From contig JAKAJL010000002.1 of the NCBI GenBank assembly GCA_021813805.1, forward strand, positions 88,143 to 152,142: DNA of 64,000 nt, read 5' to 3'. The notes under the pieces are model-generated. The model saw only the letters and a list, made by a program, of their open reading frames with translations. It searched no databases and had not been told where the DNA came from. Positions 43,606-53,558 of this stretch are shown here, piece by piece; within the stretch, counting starts at the first letter, position 1, and the number at the start of each line of letters is the position of its first letter. Origin of the DNA: Pseudomonadota bacterium (GTDB lineage Bacteria; Pseudomonadota; Alphaproteobacteria; Rhizobiales; Beijerinckiaceae). The position numbers were made by a program, and so were the translations under genes.

Positions 43606-45357
43606 ATGACCCAGTCCTGCCGTCCTCCCGATCGCCTTGTCCTTGCTTTGGCGCAGATCAACTGCGTGGTCGGGGCGATCGACGCCAATCTCGAAAAGGC
43701 GCGCGCGGCCCGCGAAGAGGCGAGAAAATCCGGGGCCGATCTGGTGATGTTCTCTGAACTGTTCCTCGCCGGCTATCCGCCTGAGGATCTGGTGCTGAAA
43801 CCAGCCTTTCAGGACTCCTGCCGCGCCGCGCTCGACGAACTGGCGCGCGACACCGGCGATGGCGGCCCCGCCGTGCTGATGGGTCTGCCCTGGATGCAGG
43901 ACGGGCGCTGCCACAACGCCTACGCCCTGCTCGATGGCGGGCGGGTCGTCGCGGTGCGGTTCAAGGTCGATCTCCCCAATTATGGCGTGTTCGACGAGAA
44001 GCGCGTTTTTACGCCCGGCCCTTCGCCGGGGCCTGTCGCCTTTCGGGGGGTAAGGCTCGGCCTGCCGATCTGCGAGGACATCTGGGGCCCGGACATTGTC
44101 GAATCCCTGAGCGAGACCGGCGCTGAAATTCTCCTGTCGCCCAACGGCTCGCCCTATTGGCGCGGCAAAGACGGCGAACGGCTGGCGGTCGCCACGGCGC
44201 GGGTGGTCGAAAGCGGCCTGCCGCTGGTCTATCTCAACCAGATCGGCGGCCAGGACGAACTGGTGTTCGACGGCGCGAGTTTCGTCGTCAACGCCAATGG
44301 CGAGGTCGCCGGCCGGCTGCCGGCTTTCGAGGAAACGGTCGCGAAGATCGTGTTCCGCCGCGAGCGCGGAGGTTGGGTCTGCGAAGAGGCGCCCATGGCG
44401 TCCGCTTATGACGGCGACAAGGGCGATTACGCCGCCTGCGTTCTGGGCCTGCGCGATTATGTCCATAAGAACAATTTTCCCGGCGTGATTTTGGGCATGT
44501 CGGGCGGCGTCGATTCCGCGCTCTGCGCGGCGATGGCGGCGGACGCTCTCGGGCCGCAACAGGTTCACGCCATCATGCTGCCGTTCCGCTTCACGTCGGC
44601 GGAGTCGCTGAGGGACGCGGCGGATTGCGCCAAAACCTTGGGCCTTCGCTACGACATCCTGCCGATCGCTCAGGCCGTCGAAGGCGTCGAGGCGGCCTTG
44701 GCGCCGCTGTTCGCGGGAACGCCGCGCGGCGTGACCGAGGAGAACATCCAGGCTCGCGCGCGCGGGATCATCCTCATGTCGGTGTCCAACAAATTCGGGC
44801 CGATGCTGGTGACCACCGGCAACAAGTCGGAAATGTCGGTCGGCTACGCCACGCTTTATGGCGACATGAACGGAGGTTTCAACCCGATCAAGGACCTCTA
44901 CAAGACCCAGGTGTTCCGCCTGTGCCGCCTGCGCAACGAATGGAAACCCGGCGGCGCGCTGGGGCCGGACGGCGCCGTGATTCCGCGGAACATCATCGAA
45001 AAGCCGCCGAGCGCCGAACTGCGCGAGAACCAGAAGGACCAGGACTCCCTGCCGCCCTATGACGCGCTCGACGACATGTTGGAATGTCTGGTCGAAAAGG
45101 ACATGCGCCTCGCCGAGATTTTTGCGCGCGGGCATGATCCCGAGACAGTGAAAAAGGTCGAGCGCATGCTCTATCTTGCCGAATACAAGCGGCGCCAGTC
45201 GGCGCCGGGGGTGAAGGTGACGCGGAAGAATTTCGGCCGCGACCGCCGCTATCCCATCGTCAACCGCTTCCGCGATTCCGGCGGCCCGGTCTTCCAGCCC
45301 GATCCTGACGTCGCGCCGGAAAGCCCCGTGGGCGTGAGCGAGCGGTTCGAGGACTGA
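43606..45357 (+). CDS. nadE: Glutamine-dependent NAD(+) synthetase
   Basis: 583 residues. The N-terminal nitrilase-type amidase (1-~270) has SELFLAGYPPEDLV, the catalytic Lys region RFKVDLPNYGVFDE and the nucleophile Cys in LGLPICEDIWGP. The C-terminal synthetase has the PP-loop LGMSGGVDSAL, TTGNKSEMSVGYATLYGDMNGGFNPIKD and the final EYKRRQSAPGVKVT. It makes NAD+ from deamido-NAD+ using glutamine-derived ammonia. Confidence 0.95.
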   Translation: MTQSCRPPDRLVLALAQINCVVGAIDANLEKARAAREEARKSGADLVMFSELFLAGYPPEDLVLKPAFQDSCRAALDELARDTGDGGPAVLMGLPWMQDGRCHNAYALLDGGRVVAVRFKVDLPNYGVFDEKRVFTPGPSPGPVAFRGVRLGLPICEDIWGPDIVESLSETGAEILLSPNGSPYWRGKDGERLAVATARVVESGLPLVYLNQIGGQDELVFDGASFVVNANGEVAGRLPAFEETVAKIVFRRERGGWVCEEAPMASAYDGDKGDYAACVLGLRDYVHKNNFPGVILGMSGGVDSALCAAMAADALGPQQVHAIMLPFRFTSAESLRDAADCAKTLGLRYDILPIAQAVEGVEAALAPLFAGTPRGVTEENIQARARGIILMSVSNKFGPMLVTTGNKSEMSVGYATLYGDMNGGFNPIKDLYKTQVFRLCRLRNEWKPGGALGPDGAVIPRNIIEKPPSAELRENQKDQDSLPPYDALDDMLECLVEKDMRLAEIFARGHDPETVKKVERMLYLAEYKRRQSAPGVKVTRKNFGRDRRYPIVNRFRDSGGPVFQPDPDVAPESPVGVSERFED

Positions 45358-45405
45358 GACTCGGAAATTTCCTTAAGGTTTTCGGAGTTTCGACGGCGCG
45401 CCGCC

Positions 45406-46569
45406 TCAGGCGGCGCGGTCGAGCGTCTTGTCGGCGGTTTCGCGCACGGTCATGGGATTGCCCATCCATTCGAAATCGTCGCCGAGCCAGCCGTCGATCC
45501 AGATGATGGGAAAGAGCAGATCGCGCAGCAGGAAGGCGATCGGCGAGCGCCACGTCGCCGGCCAGCGAAGGCGCTGATTGACCAACGCCTCGGGGATAAC
45601 CCAAAGGGCGGCGACCGCGGCGGCGGCGGCCCAGGGCGAAAAGCCCAGTTCGCGCGCGGCGAAAGCGCCGACGAGAATCGCCGGCACGGAGGTGGAAAAA
45701 ATTTCCGCCGCGTAGAGGTGGGAGAAACTCGCCCGCCGCAGGCGCGCCCAGCGGGTCTGGCGCCGGTAGACGGCCAGCAGGCCGCGCTTGCCGAGCGGCT
45801 GGTCGAAGGGGCGGTCCACCAGAGTGACCTTCATGCCGGCGGCGCGCACGAGCTTGGTCGAGGCGGCGTCCTCCGCGATTTCCGAGGCGAGCGCGCCGAT
45901 GCCGCCCGCCCGGTCCACGATCTCGCGGCGCCACATCATGCTCTTGCCCTGGGCGTAGCCCATGCCGAGCGCGTCGGAGGTGAATTGCCAGCGCGCCTGG
46001 TAGGAATTGAGGAAGGCGCATTCGAGCCAGGCGCCCGCGCCCTCCGGCGCCACGCCGAGCGGGGGCGAACAGACGAGTCCGACATCGTGCCCGAACCGCA
46101 CCAGCATCTTCTGGAGATAATCCTTGGGCGCCAGGACGTTGGAGTCCGACAGCACGACCCATGGATGCTTCGCCGCCTGCCAGCCCTTGACGCAATTGTT
46201 GAGCTTGGGATTGGAGCTGATCGGATCGTCGCCGATCAGCAGTCTGCCCCGCCCCTCGGGCTGTTCGGCCAGCAGTTTCTCGACCAGCGGGATGATCGGG
46301 TCGGTCTTCTTCTGAACGCAGAACAGGACTTCATAATCGGGATGGTCGAGTTCGAAGGTCGAGCGCAAGGTCTGTTCGGAAAATGTCTCGAGACCGCAGA
46401 GCGGACGCACGATGCTGACCGGCGGCGCGTGGTTTTCGAGGCCCGCGGCCTTCATGCGGCCGGCGAGCGGCTCGCGGCGGACGCGGCAGCGCCAGGCCGT
46501 CAGGGCGAGCGAGAAGATGTTGAGAAAGGTAATGGCCGCACAGAACGCCGCAGCGATATATCCCGTCAT
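45406..46569 (-). CDS. Ceramide glucosyltransferase-like glycosyltransferase (GT21-like)
   Basis: 387 residues from ATG 46569, where an N-terminal membrane helix (TGYIAAAFCAAITFLNIFSLAL) begins. The GT-A domain has PPVSIVRPLCGLE, GDDPISSNPKLNNCVKG, a metal-binding LSDSNV, AEDAAST, and the R-R-Q-T-R-W motif, the D1-D2-D3-(Q/R)XXRW set of glucosylceramide synthases. Two or three C-terminal helices follow. Bacterial relatives glucosylate ceramides or diacylglycerol or act in hopanoid pathways (HpnI). Lipid acceptor unknown here. Confidence 0.78.
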   Translation of the reverse strand: MTGYIAAAFCAAITFLNIFSLALTAWRCRVRREPLAGRMKAAGLENHAPPVSIVRPLCGLETFSEQTLRSTFELDHPDYEVLFCVQKKTDPIIPLVEKLLAEQPEGRGRLLIGDDPISSNPKLNNCVKGWQAAKHPWVVLSDSNVLAPKDYLQKMLVRFGHDVGLVCSPPLGVAPEGAGAWLECAFLNSYQARWQFTSDALGMGYAQGKSMMWRREIVDRAGGIGALASEIAEDAASTKLVRAAGMKVTLVDRPFDQPLGKRGLLAVYRRQTRWARLRRASFSHLYAAEIFSTSVPAILVGAFAARELGFSPWAAAAAVAALWVIPEALVNQRLRWPATWRSPIAFLLRDLLFPIIWIDGWLGDDFEWMGNPMTVRETADKTLDRAA

Positions 46570-46803
46570 GCGACCCGTCTTCCTTTCTTCATCCGCGCCT
46601 CGCCCGCGACGCTGTCGCTCGCAAAAGAGGCCGCAATGTGACGCGGCCAACCTTGCCGGCGCGGGTCAACAGGAAACGCGCCTTGTTTGACGGCGTTCCG
46701 GATACTGCGACGTTTTTGCGCTTATGCGGATTTTTTGTCACTTTTCTATGACAGGTTGCGTCTGCGCTTTCCAAATGCGCCGCCGAGGCGCTAAAACGCC
46801 GCA

Positions 46804-48174
46804 ATGACTCATCGGGCTCAATCTTCTCCCGCGACGATCGCGCCGGTGGTGCGTTTCGCGCCGTCGCCGACCGGCCGCATCCATATCGGCAATGCGCGCA
46901 CCGCGCTGGTGAATTTCTTCTTCGCCAAAAAGCATGGCGGGAAGTTCATCCTACGCTTCGACGACACCGATTCGGAGCGATCGACCGAGGAATACGCGCT
47001 CGGGATCGAAGTGGACCTCGCCTGGCTGGGTGTGACGCCGGACGCCAAATTCCGCCAGTCGGACCGTTTCGCGCATTACGCCGCCGCCGCGCGGCGCCTG
47101 CGCGAGGCGGGCCGGCTCTATCCCTGCTACGAGACGCCGGAGGAGCTGGAGCGCAAGCGCCGCCTCCAGATCGCGCGCGGGGCGCCGCCGGTCTATGACC
47201 GCGCCGCGCTCAAACTGACCGGGCCTGAGCGCGCCGCGCTCGAGGCCGCCGGCCGCAAGCCCCATTGGCGCTTCAAGCTCGCGCCCGAGGTCGTGCGCTG
47301 GGACGATCTCGTCCGCGGCGACAGCCATATCGACTGCGCCTCATTGTCCGATCCGGTCCTTGCGCGCGAGGACGGCTCCTATCTCTATACTTTGCCCTCG
47401 GTCGTGGACGACATCGACTCCGGCGTCACCCATATCATCCGCGGCGAGGACCATGTCACCAATACGGCGGTGCAAATCCAGCTTTTTTCGGCGCTGGGCG
47501 CGGAGAAGGCGCCGTATTTCGCCCATCACAACCTGCTGACCGGCGCGGACGGGCAGGGGCTTTCCAAACGTACCGGCGCCCTGTCGATCGCCGGTCTGCG
47601 CGAGGCGGGCGTGGAGCCGCTCGCCGTCGCCGCTCTCGCCGCGCTCACCGGGTCGTCGATCGCGGTGCAGCCGGTCCACAGCCTGCCGGAACTGGCTGGC
47701 CTATTCGATCTCTCCGCCATGTCGCGCAACAGCGCCCGTTTCGACGAGGCCGAACTGCGGGCGCTGTCGCAGCGCGTGCTGCACGGACTGTCCTATGAGT
47801 CCGTGCGCGACCGTCTGGCGGCCCGCGACATCGTCGGCTTCAAGGCCGAGCCGCTGTGGCTCGCCGCGCGAAGCAATCTTACCCGCTGTTCCGACATTCT
47901 GGATTGGTGGGACGTGGTCGAAGGCGACATCACGGTCGTGGCTTTGCCGGACGATCTCCGCGAGGCCGCCGTCAAGACGCTGCCGTCCGATCCCTGGGAC
48001 GAGACGACCTGGGCCGCCTGGACCGCCGCGATCAAGGAAGCGACGGGGCTGAAAGGCAAGGCTTTGTTCCATCCTCTGCGGTTGGCCCTGACCGGCCGCG
48101 AGTCCGGGCCGGAGCTGGCGAAATTATTGCCGTTGATCGGCCGGGCGAAGACGCTTTCCCGGCTCGGCGGGTGA
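46804..48174 (+). CDS. gltX: Glutamyl-tRNA synthetase
   Basis: 456 residues. Class I signature HIGN in [32 protein letters not shown], and the KMSKS-equivalent [11 protein letters not shown]. Length is a little shorter than E. coli GltX and fits the second type of alphaproteobacterial GluRS. Many alphaproteobacteria carry two, one of which may charge only part of the tRNA pool, for example tRNA-Gln via the amidotransferase route. No zinc-cysteine cluster typical of E. coli is seen. Confidence 0.93.
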   Translation: MTHRAQSSPATIAPVVRFAPSPTGRIHIGNARTALVNFFFAKKHGGKFILRFDDTDSERSTEEYALGIEVDLAWLGVTPDAKFRQSDRFAHYAAAARRLREAGRLYPCYETPEELERKRRLQIARGAPPVYDRAALKLTGPERAALEAAGRKPHWRFKLAPEVVRWDDLVRGDSHIDCASLSDPVLAREDGSYLYTLPSVVDDIDSGVTHIIRGEDHVTNTAVQIQLFSALGAEKAPYFAHHNLLTGADGQGLSKRTGALSIAGLREAGVEPLAVAALAALTGSSIAVQPVHSLPELAGLFDLSAMSRNSARFDEAELRALSQRVLHGLSYESVRDRLAARDIVGFKAEPLWLAARSNLTRCSDILDWWDVVEGDITVVALPDDLREAAVKTLPSDPWDETTWAAWTAAIKEATGLKGKALFHPLRLALTGRESGPELAKLLPLIGRAKTLSRLGG

Positions 48175-48184
48175 GCGATCCCGC

Positions 48185-48568
48185 TCAGGACGCCGGAAAG
48201 CAGGCTTGCGCGTTGAGCGGTATCGAGGCCTGGCTGAAGACTCGCGAGAAAACGGAATAGCTGTAGGAGGCCGAGACCACGTTGCCACAACTGGTCTGGC
48301 TGAAGGAAAAGACCGATGCCGGCAGGTTGAGGCCATAGGCTTGCGTCGCCGCGTAACCTTGTATCTGCGACGGCGTGCCGCAAGTCGATGAATTTACCGC
48401 CGAGCAACGCGCCGCGCTTTCGACGGCGTGCTCCATGCCAAGCTGTGTCCACAACAGCATACCGCCCTGAAAAATCGCCATCATGATGCCGATGAACATC
48501 GGCCCGACCATGGCGAATTCGATGGCTGACGAGCCGTCGCGGCGACGGATGAAATCCAGAAGCTTCAT
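48185..48568 (-). CDS. TadE-like pilus assembly protein
   Basis: 127 residues. A short basic N-terminus then RRRDGSSAIEFAMVGPMF and a membrane helix, the TadE/TadF signature (G-x-x-A-x-E-F). Mature domain has four cysteines. It overlaps the upstream TadE-like gene by 4 bp and forms the end of a tad-minor-pilin operon. Confidence 0.82.
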   Translation of the reverse strand: MKLLDFIRRRDGSSAIEFAMVGPMFIGIMMAIFQGGMLLWTQLGMEHAVESAARCSAVNSSTCGTPSQIQGYAATQAYGLNLPASVFSFSQTSCGNVVSASYSYSVFSRVFSQASIPLNAQACFPAS

Positions 48569-49092
48569 TGCATCCTCACGGTGGCCGAGGCGTTCAGTGG
48601 GAAACTATTGCGAATGAGAGGATAGGGCACGAGGGTGTTGTATGTGCCGGAGGCGCTGACCTTGAGATAGGTTCCAACCTTCGTTCCATCGCTGCACGTG
48701 TCCCCGCAGTCCTGCCTGACGACGCCGGTTGCGGACGCGCAGCCGCAGTAGGAGGTGGGCGACGGACTGGCCGCGAGGCCGGAGAACATCGTCGCATTGA
48801 CGACGACGTTCGCAATCGCGGCGGGCGAACGCGGATCGGTCGAAGCCGCGTTGGGGATGAAGCCATTCATGGCGGCGTATTGCAGGCCGACCTGGGCCGC
48901 CTGCCGCGCCTGCATCTGTAAGTAGAAGGCGAGTCCGTAGTCCACGGCGCCGGCGAAGAGATAGAGGGCGATCGGAACGACAAAGGCGAACTCGACGGCC
49001 GATACGCCGCCGCGGGCGCCGGCGAAACGGCCAAAGGCGCGGCGAAAGACGCTGACGGGACCGGCGAACAGCATTTGGTGACGGAAGGTCAT
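48565..49092 (-). CDS. Second TadE-like pilus assembly protein
   Basis: 175 residues from ATG 49092. GARGGVSAVEFAFVVPIAL with one helix is the TadE signature. An unusual Cys-rich stretch, YCGCASATGVVRQDCGDTC, lies in the C-terminal domain and may be disulfide-bonded. Its ATG is just upstream of the TadG-like stop at 49098, so the two are coupled. Confidence 0.8.
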   Translation of the reverse strand: MTFRHQMLFAGPVSVFRRAFGRFAGARGGVSAVEFAFVVPIALYLFAGAVDYGLAFYLQMQARQAAQVGLQYAAMNGFIPNAASTDPRSPAAIANVVVNATMFSGLAASPSPTSYCGCASATGVVRQDCGDTCSDGTKVGTYLKVSASGTYNTLVPYPLIRNSFPLNASATVRMQ

Positions 49093-49097
49093 GCGGA

Positions 49098-50387
49098 TCA
49101 CTCGATGAGTTGTGCTATGGAGCCGATCTTCTTGATGCCGAATGATTGGCAATTAGTCGCGAGTCCGGAATTGCCGACCAGCGTCACTGTGTTGGCGACG
49201 ATTTGCGAGCACCCGTTGAAAGATGACGACCCGCCGGCGAACGACACCGCGCCTTTCTGAAAATAGGTGACGCCGCTGAGGATCTGATTCAGGCCGCCCG
49301 CCAAGCCGAAGGGCGTCCCCACCGGCATGTTTCGATCCCCGAACAGGACGATGCCGGCGGTCGGTCCGGACGTCGGCGCGGTCAGATTGATGTTTGCGCC
49401 GCCGTTGAAACTGGCTGTCGCCCAATTATTGTTGGATCCGGTGAAATAGATCGTCACGCCGGTCCCGCTGAGCGTCGCGCTGCCATTGACGCTCATCGAT
49501 CCCCCGTTGATGTAGTAGATGCCAGGCGACATTGTGACAATCGCTCCGGAATTGAGCTTCATGCCGTTGCAATAAACGCCGGGGTATATCGTTACTGTGG
49601 TATGAGCGCTGAAACTTTGCTGATCGCAACCGGAAAAAGTCGGGGGCGTGACATAGGCGTAAGGATCCTGGATCACCCCGCCATGAGTGAAGCCGTTGGT
49701 CGCGGTCATGTTGCTCTGGCCGGAAAAGCCGCCGACCGCGCCGATCTGGACGGCTGAAATGGTCGCGGAGCCGCCGGCGTTGACCGAAGAAGAACTGTTG
49801 GAATCGCTGTAAATGGAGCAGCCATTCGCGTTGACGGCGACGCTGCCCTGCGCGGAAACGGCGCCGGAGGCGGTCTGGTTCAGCGCCAGGATGCAGGCGT
49901 TGGAGGTCTGGACCGCGACGGCGCGCGCCGACTCATTGACCGGCTGCCGCCCGAAGACCAGCGAAAAGAAACGCGCCTGCGGCTGGCTGACGATCACTTC
50001 GACCGCGGCGCTATTGCCGACTTGGGAGCCGGACAGGGGCGGCCTGTTCGCAGTGACGGTCGTCCCCGCGACGCCGTTGACGAAATTGTAGCCCGCCGCC
50101 ACGGCCTCGGCCTGGGTGGTGACATCGACCCCGGCCTGAAAACCGACTACGGCGCTCATCGCGGCTGCGTCGGCGGCGTCCTGCAGATCCCTGTGCGCGG
50201 CTTCCCAAAGGCCGACGTCAACGGCGATGCCGACCGCTCCCATCAGGATCGACCCGCCCAGGGCGAACATGACGGCTATGGCGCCCTTGGCGTCTGACAG
50301 AAAATTCAGACGCGCCCGGCCATTCCGCGGCGCGGAAGCGTCCGTCCTTGGACCTATTTCTGCGAGTCTTCGTATAGAGCGCATCAT
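49098..50387 (-). CDS. TadG-like pilus protein (Tad_N)
   Basis: 429 residues. FLSDAKGAIAVMFALGGSILMGAVGIAVDVG is a TadG-type prepilin-like N-terminus with a helix, then AHRDLQDAADAAAMSAV. The rest is Ser/Gly/Asn-rich and beta-repeat-like, without a clear von Willebrand MIDAS motif. It leads the small tadG-tadE-tadE operon. The tad secretion genes and prepilin peptidase are not in the window. Confidence 0.8.
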   Translation of the reverse strand: MMRSIRRLAEIGPRTDASAPRNGRARLNFLSDAKGAIAVMFALGGSILMGAVGIAVDVGLWEAAHRDLQDAADAAAMSAVVGFQAGVDVTTQAEAVAAGYNFVNGVAGTTVTANRPPLSGSQVGNSAAVEVIVSQPQARFFSLVFGRQPVNESARAVAVQTSNACILALNQTASGAVSAQGSVAVNANGCSIYSDSNSSSSVNAGGSATISAVQIGAVGGFSGQSNMTATNGFTHGGVIQDPYAYVTPPTFSGCDQQSFSAHTTVTIYPGVYCNGMKLNSGAIVTMSPGIYYINGGSMSVNGSATLSGTGVTIYFTGSNNNWATASFNGGANINLTAPTSGPTAGIVLFGDRNMPVGTPFGLAGGLNQILSGVTYFQKGAVSFAGGSSSFNGCSQIVANTVTLVGNSGLATNCQSFGIKKIGSIAQLIE

Positions 50388-50888
50388 GAGTGGCTCCGTG
50401 AACCGCGGTTAGCTGTTTCAGCATTTTCGCCCAAAGCTTTTTGTAACTATCAATTGGTGACTAGAGGTTAATAAGAGCGCCATAATTTTATGAGTATGCT
50501 TTTTTGAGATTTCGAAACTTTTGGTCAAGCGTCGCGCGGTGCTTGGGGTGTTTCGCCGCAGCGGCGCCACCGCCCGTCGCGCCTGCCGATCGGATTGTCG
50601 GGGCCCGACCGACCTGAGCCTTTCGCGGACGAGGCGTCCCACGGCGCGTTTCGTCAGCGCGTCACGAAATTGGGAATTGGACAGGCCTGGCATATGGACG
50701 GCGTTCGCGCAGTCTCGCCGCCGCGAGGCGCCGGACCTCATATGGGTTGCGCAAGATTGGTTAGCGCTCCGCGGAAACGCCTTGGAAATCCAGCCTGCGC
50801 AGGTCGACCTTCACGCCGATGAAAGACGCATTCCGCATGAAACTTGCGGAATTCGCAACATTGGCGCTCGCGAATGAATCGCGTCTTT
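50388..50888. other. Intergenic region upstream of the tad-like operon
   Basis: 501 bp. The first ~130 bp (50401-50530) are AT-rich, with TTAATAAGAG and CATAATTTTATGAG; the promoter of the TadG-like gene is probably here. The remainder is GC-rich. A plus-strand frame 50521-50877 is rejected on composition. Confidence 0.45.
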
Positions 50889-51932
50889 TCAGTTGGTCGG
50901 GACGATTCTGACCTGGCGCGGCGCGCCGTCGGGCCCTTTGGTTTCGATCACATGGTCGTTGGCGGCTGTGGGCTTCGGAGCCGGCTCGGCGGCGGCGGAC
51001 GGTGGGGCGGCAAGGTTCGGCTTTCCGCCGGCTTTCGTGGGCGGGCGCTGAAGCGCCTGCTGGGCCATGGCCTGCGACTGTTCCTCGGTGACGATGGTGT
51101 CGCTCGCGCGCGCGCCGCCCATTTCGCCCAAAAGCTTTTCGGCAGGGGCCAGGGCGTCGGCCCAGCTCTGGTTCGGCGGCTTGCATGTACAGCCCGGATC
51201 GAAGCTGGTCTGGAATTTCAAGGCGTTGGGCAGGTCGCGATAGGGCGTTCCGTCGGCCCCCAGCGCGGTGTCGATCGTGCTCGACGGAACGCGGGTGTAG
51301 AGCTTCACCTCGGCGTTGGGGCACAATGCCTGGCAGAGATTTGCCAGCTGTTCCTTCGGGGCGCTGCGCGCGGAAAAATTCAGCGGAAAGAAGCCGCCGT
51401 CGCAGGTGCGCACGCAGACCGCCTGCGAGCCGCCATAGGCGCCCGACCCGCCCGGTAACGCTTGGGCGTCAGGCGGCGGCTGGTCGGACGGCTGGCTGTC
51501 GCCGCCGCCGAACAGGGTCTCGAAAAAATTTTTCTGGCGCGGCGGGGCGCACAATTGGTTATAGCGCGCCCGCAGCGCGCGTCTTTGCGGCGTGTCGCCC
51601 GAAGCGCTGGCGGCGAGGGAGTCGTAACGAGCCTTCAGTGCGGAGATCCGGCTCTTCAGGCCGCCGCATTGTGGCGGCGGCGGGCTGCCGAAGAACAGGA
51701 ACTGCTGGTTGTCGCAACCCATGCCATGGGCATGGGCGGTCACGCGTTCAAGCTCGGCGCGCGCCTGCCGGGCGCCCGCCGCGGCGGAAGGATCGACGCT
51801 GGCCGGCTGCGCCAAAGCGGCGCGCAACTGATCGCATTCGGGAACTTGCGCGCGGGCGCCAGGCGCCGGCAGGGCCAAGGTCAGGGCGAAAAAAAACGCC
51901 GCCGGCGCAAATTTTCTCCCTGCCGAACCCAT
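50889..51932 (-). CDS. DUF2865 exported protein
   Basis: 347 residues from ATG 51932 (GGAG upstream). Sec signal (about 1-28, ending GARAQ). The DUF2865 core CVRTCDGGFFPLNFSA is in the middle, with later cysteines C-x5-C and GCTCKPPNQ, and helical regions before it. A Pro/Ala-rich tail ends VRIVPTN. The family is common in Hyphomicrobiales envelopes and of unknown function. Confidence 0.75.
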   Translation of the reverse strand: MGSAGRKFAPAAFFFALTLALPAPGARAQVPECDQLRAALAQPASVDPSAAAGARQARAELERVTAHAHGMGCDNQQFLFFGSPPPPQCGGLKSRISALKARYDSLAASASGDTPQRRALRARYNQLCAPPRQKNFFETLFGGGDSQPSDQPPPDAQALPGGSGAYGGSQAVCVRTCDGGFFPLNFSARSAPKEQLANLCQALCPNAEVKLYTRVPSSTIDTALGADGTPYRDLPNALKFQTSFDPGCTCKPPNQSWADALAPAEKLLGEMGGARASDTIVTEEQSQAMAQQALQRPPTKAGGKPNLAAPPSAAAEPAPKPTAANDHVIETKGPDGAPRQVRIVPTN

Positions 51933-51979
51933 TGGACTCTCCGTCTTCAAATTCGCGCGCCGCCTCCGGGGAATCGCCG

Positions 51980-53356
51980 TCATTCCGCCGCATTGGCCTC
52001 GGCAAGCGCGGCGGCGCGGTCTTTCTTCAGCTTTTCCGCGATCAGGAAGGCGACCTCGATCGCCTGTTCGGCGTTGAGGCGCGGATCGCAATAGGTCATG
52101 TAGCGCGAGCGCAGGTCCGCCTCCGACAGGGCGCGGGCGCCGCCGGTGCATTCGGTGACATTCGATCCGGTCATTTCGAGATGGACGCCGCCCGCATAGG
52201 TGCCTTCGGCGCGGTGCACGTCGAAAAAGGAGCGGATCTCCTGCATCACCCGATCGAAGGGTCGAGTCTTGTAGGAGCCGGCCTTGACCGTATTGCCGTG
52301 CATCGGATCGCAGGACCACACCACCTTGCGGCCCTCGCGGGTCACGGCGCGGATCAGTGGCGGCAGATGGTCGCCGACCTTTTCGGCGCCGAAACGCGCG
52401 ATCAGGGTCAGGCGGCCGGCCTCGTTGGCCGGATTGAGCAGGTCGATCAGCCGCAGCAGCCCGTCCGGCGTGGTGGTCGGGCCGCATTTGAGGCCGATGG
52501 GATTCTTGACGCCGCGCAGGAATTCGACATGGGCGTGGTCGTGCTGGCGGGTGCGGTCGCCGACCCACAGGAAATGGCCGGAGGTGGCGTAATGGTCGCC
52601 GCTGGTCGAATCCACGCGGGTCAGCGCCTGCTCATAGCCGAGCAGGAGCGCCTCGTGCGAGGTGTAGATCTCGGTCTGGCGCAGCTCGTGGTGATGCTCG
52701 GGGTCGAGCCCGATCGCGCGCATGAAGCCCAGGGTTTCGGTGATCTGGTTGGCGAGCTTTTCGTAGCGGTCGGATTGCGGGCTGTCCTTGACGAAGCCGA
52801 GCATCCAGCGATGGGCGTTCTCCAGATTGGCGTAGCCGCCGCTGGCGAATGCGCGCAGCAGGTTCAGAGTCGCCGCCGACTGGCGGTAGGACATAAGCTG
52901 GCGGCGCGGATCGGGCTCGCGCGCCTCCGCCGTGAAGGCGATGTCGTTGACGATATCGCCGCGATAGGAGGGCAGCTCCACCCCGTCGATGGTTTCGGTC
53001 GGCGCCGAGCGCGGCTTGGCGAACTGGCCGGCGATGCGGCCGAGCTTGACCACCGGCATGGCGGCGCCGAAGGTCATCACCACCGCCATCTGCAGGAAGA
53101 CGCGGAAGAAATCGCGGATATTGTCGGCGGAATGTTCGGCGAAGCTTTCGGCGCAATCGCCGCCCTGGAGCAGAAAGGCCTCGCCGGCGCAGACCTGCGC
53201 CAGCATCTGCTTCAGCTTGCGCGCCTCGCCGGCGAAGACCAGCGGCGGAAAGGTCGAAATCTGCTTCTCGACATCGGCAAGCGCCTCCGGGTCCGAATAG
53301 GTCGGAACCTGAACGATCGGCTTGGATCTCCAGCTGTCGGGCGACCAACGTTCCAT
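51980..53356 (-). CDS. aroF: Class II 3-deoxy-D-arabino-heptulosonate 7-phosphate synthase
   Basis: 458 residues from ATG 53356. Plant-type (class II) DAHP synthase: [62 protein letters not shown], and [16 protein letters not shown]. It condenses PEP and erythrose 4-phosphate to begin the shikimate pathway. It lies 47 bp after the unrelated DUF2865 gene's start on the same strand, so independent transcription is likely. Which paralogue name applies is uncertain. Confidence 0.92.
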   Translation of the reverse strand: MERWSPDSWRSKPIVQVPTYSDPEALADVEKQISTFPPLVFAGEARKLKQMLAQVCAGEAFLLQGGDCAESFAEHSADNIRDFFRVFLQMAVVMTFGAAMPVVKLGRIAGQFAKPRSAPTETIDGVELPSYRGDIVNDIAFTAEAREPDPRRQLMSYRQSAATLNLLRAFASGGYANLENAHRWMLGFVKDSPQSDRYEKLANQITETLGFMRAIGLDPEHHHELRQTEIYTSHEALLLGYEQALTRVDSTSGDHYATSGHFLWVGDRTRQHDHAHVEFLRGVKNPIGLKCGPTTTPDGLLRLIDLLNPANEAGRLTLIARFGAEKVGDHLPPLIRAVTREGRKVVWSCDPMHGNTVKAGSYKTRPFDRVMQEIRSFFDVHRAEGTYAGGVHLEMTGSNVTECTGGARALSEADLRSRYMTYCDPRLNAEQAIEVAFLIAEKLKKDRAAALAEANAAE

Positions 53357-53558
53357 CACGCGCAAAACTCCAGATGCGGTCCGCGCCGCATGACGAGATA
53401 TGGGAAAGCCGGGTCTATACACCACCGCGGCCCGCGCGCAAAACCGTCATTCGGCCAATCTGCCGCCCGAAAGCGGCGCCTTTGCGGCGGGGAGCGGTCA
53501 TGATCGCGGTTCGTTCAGCGCAATCTGCGCGTCGGATCGCCGGAGGGCTTTCGCCGAC

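Noticed and set aside
50521..50877. 118-codon plus-strand ORF upstream of the tad-like operon
   Set aside because: Composition is like non-coding GC-rich DNA, no ribosome-binding site and no recognisable motif.
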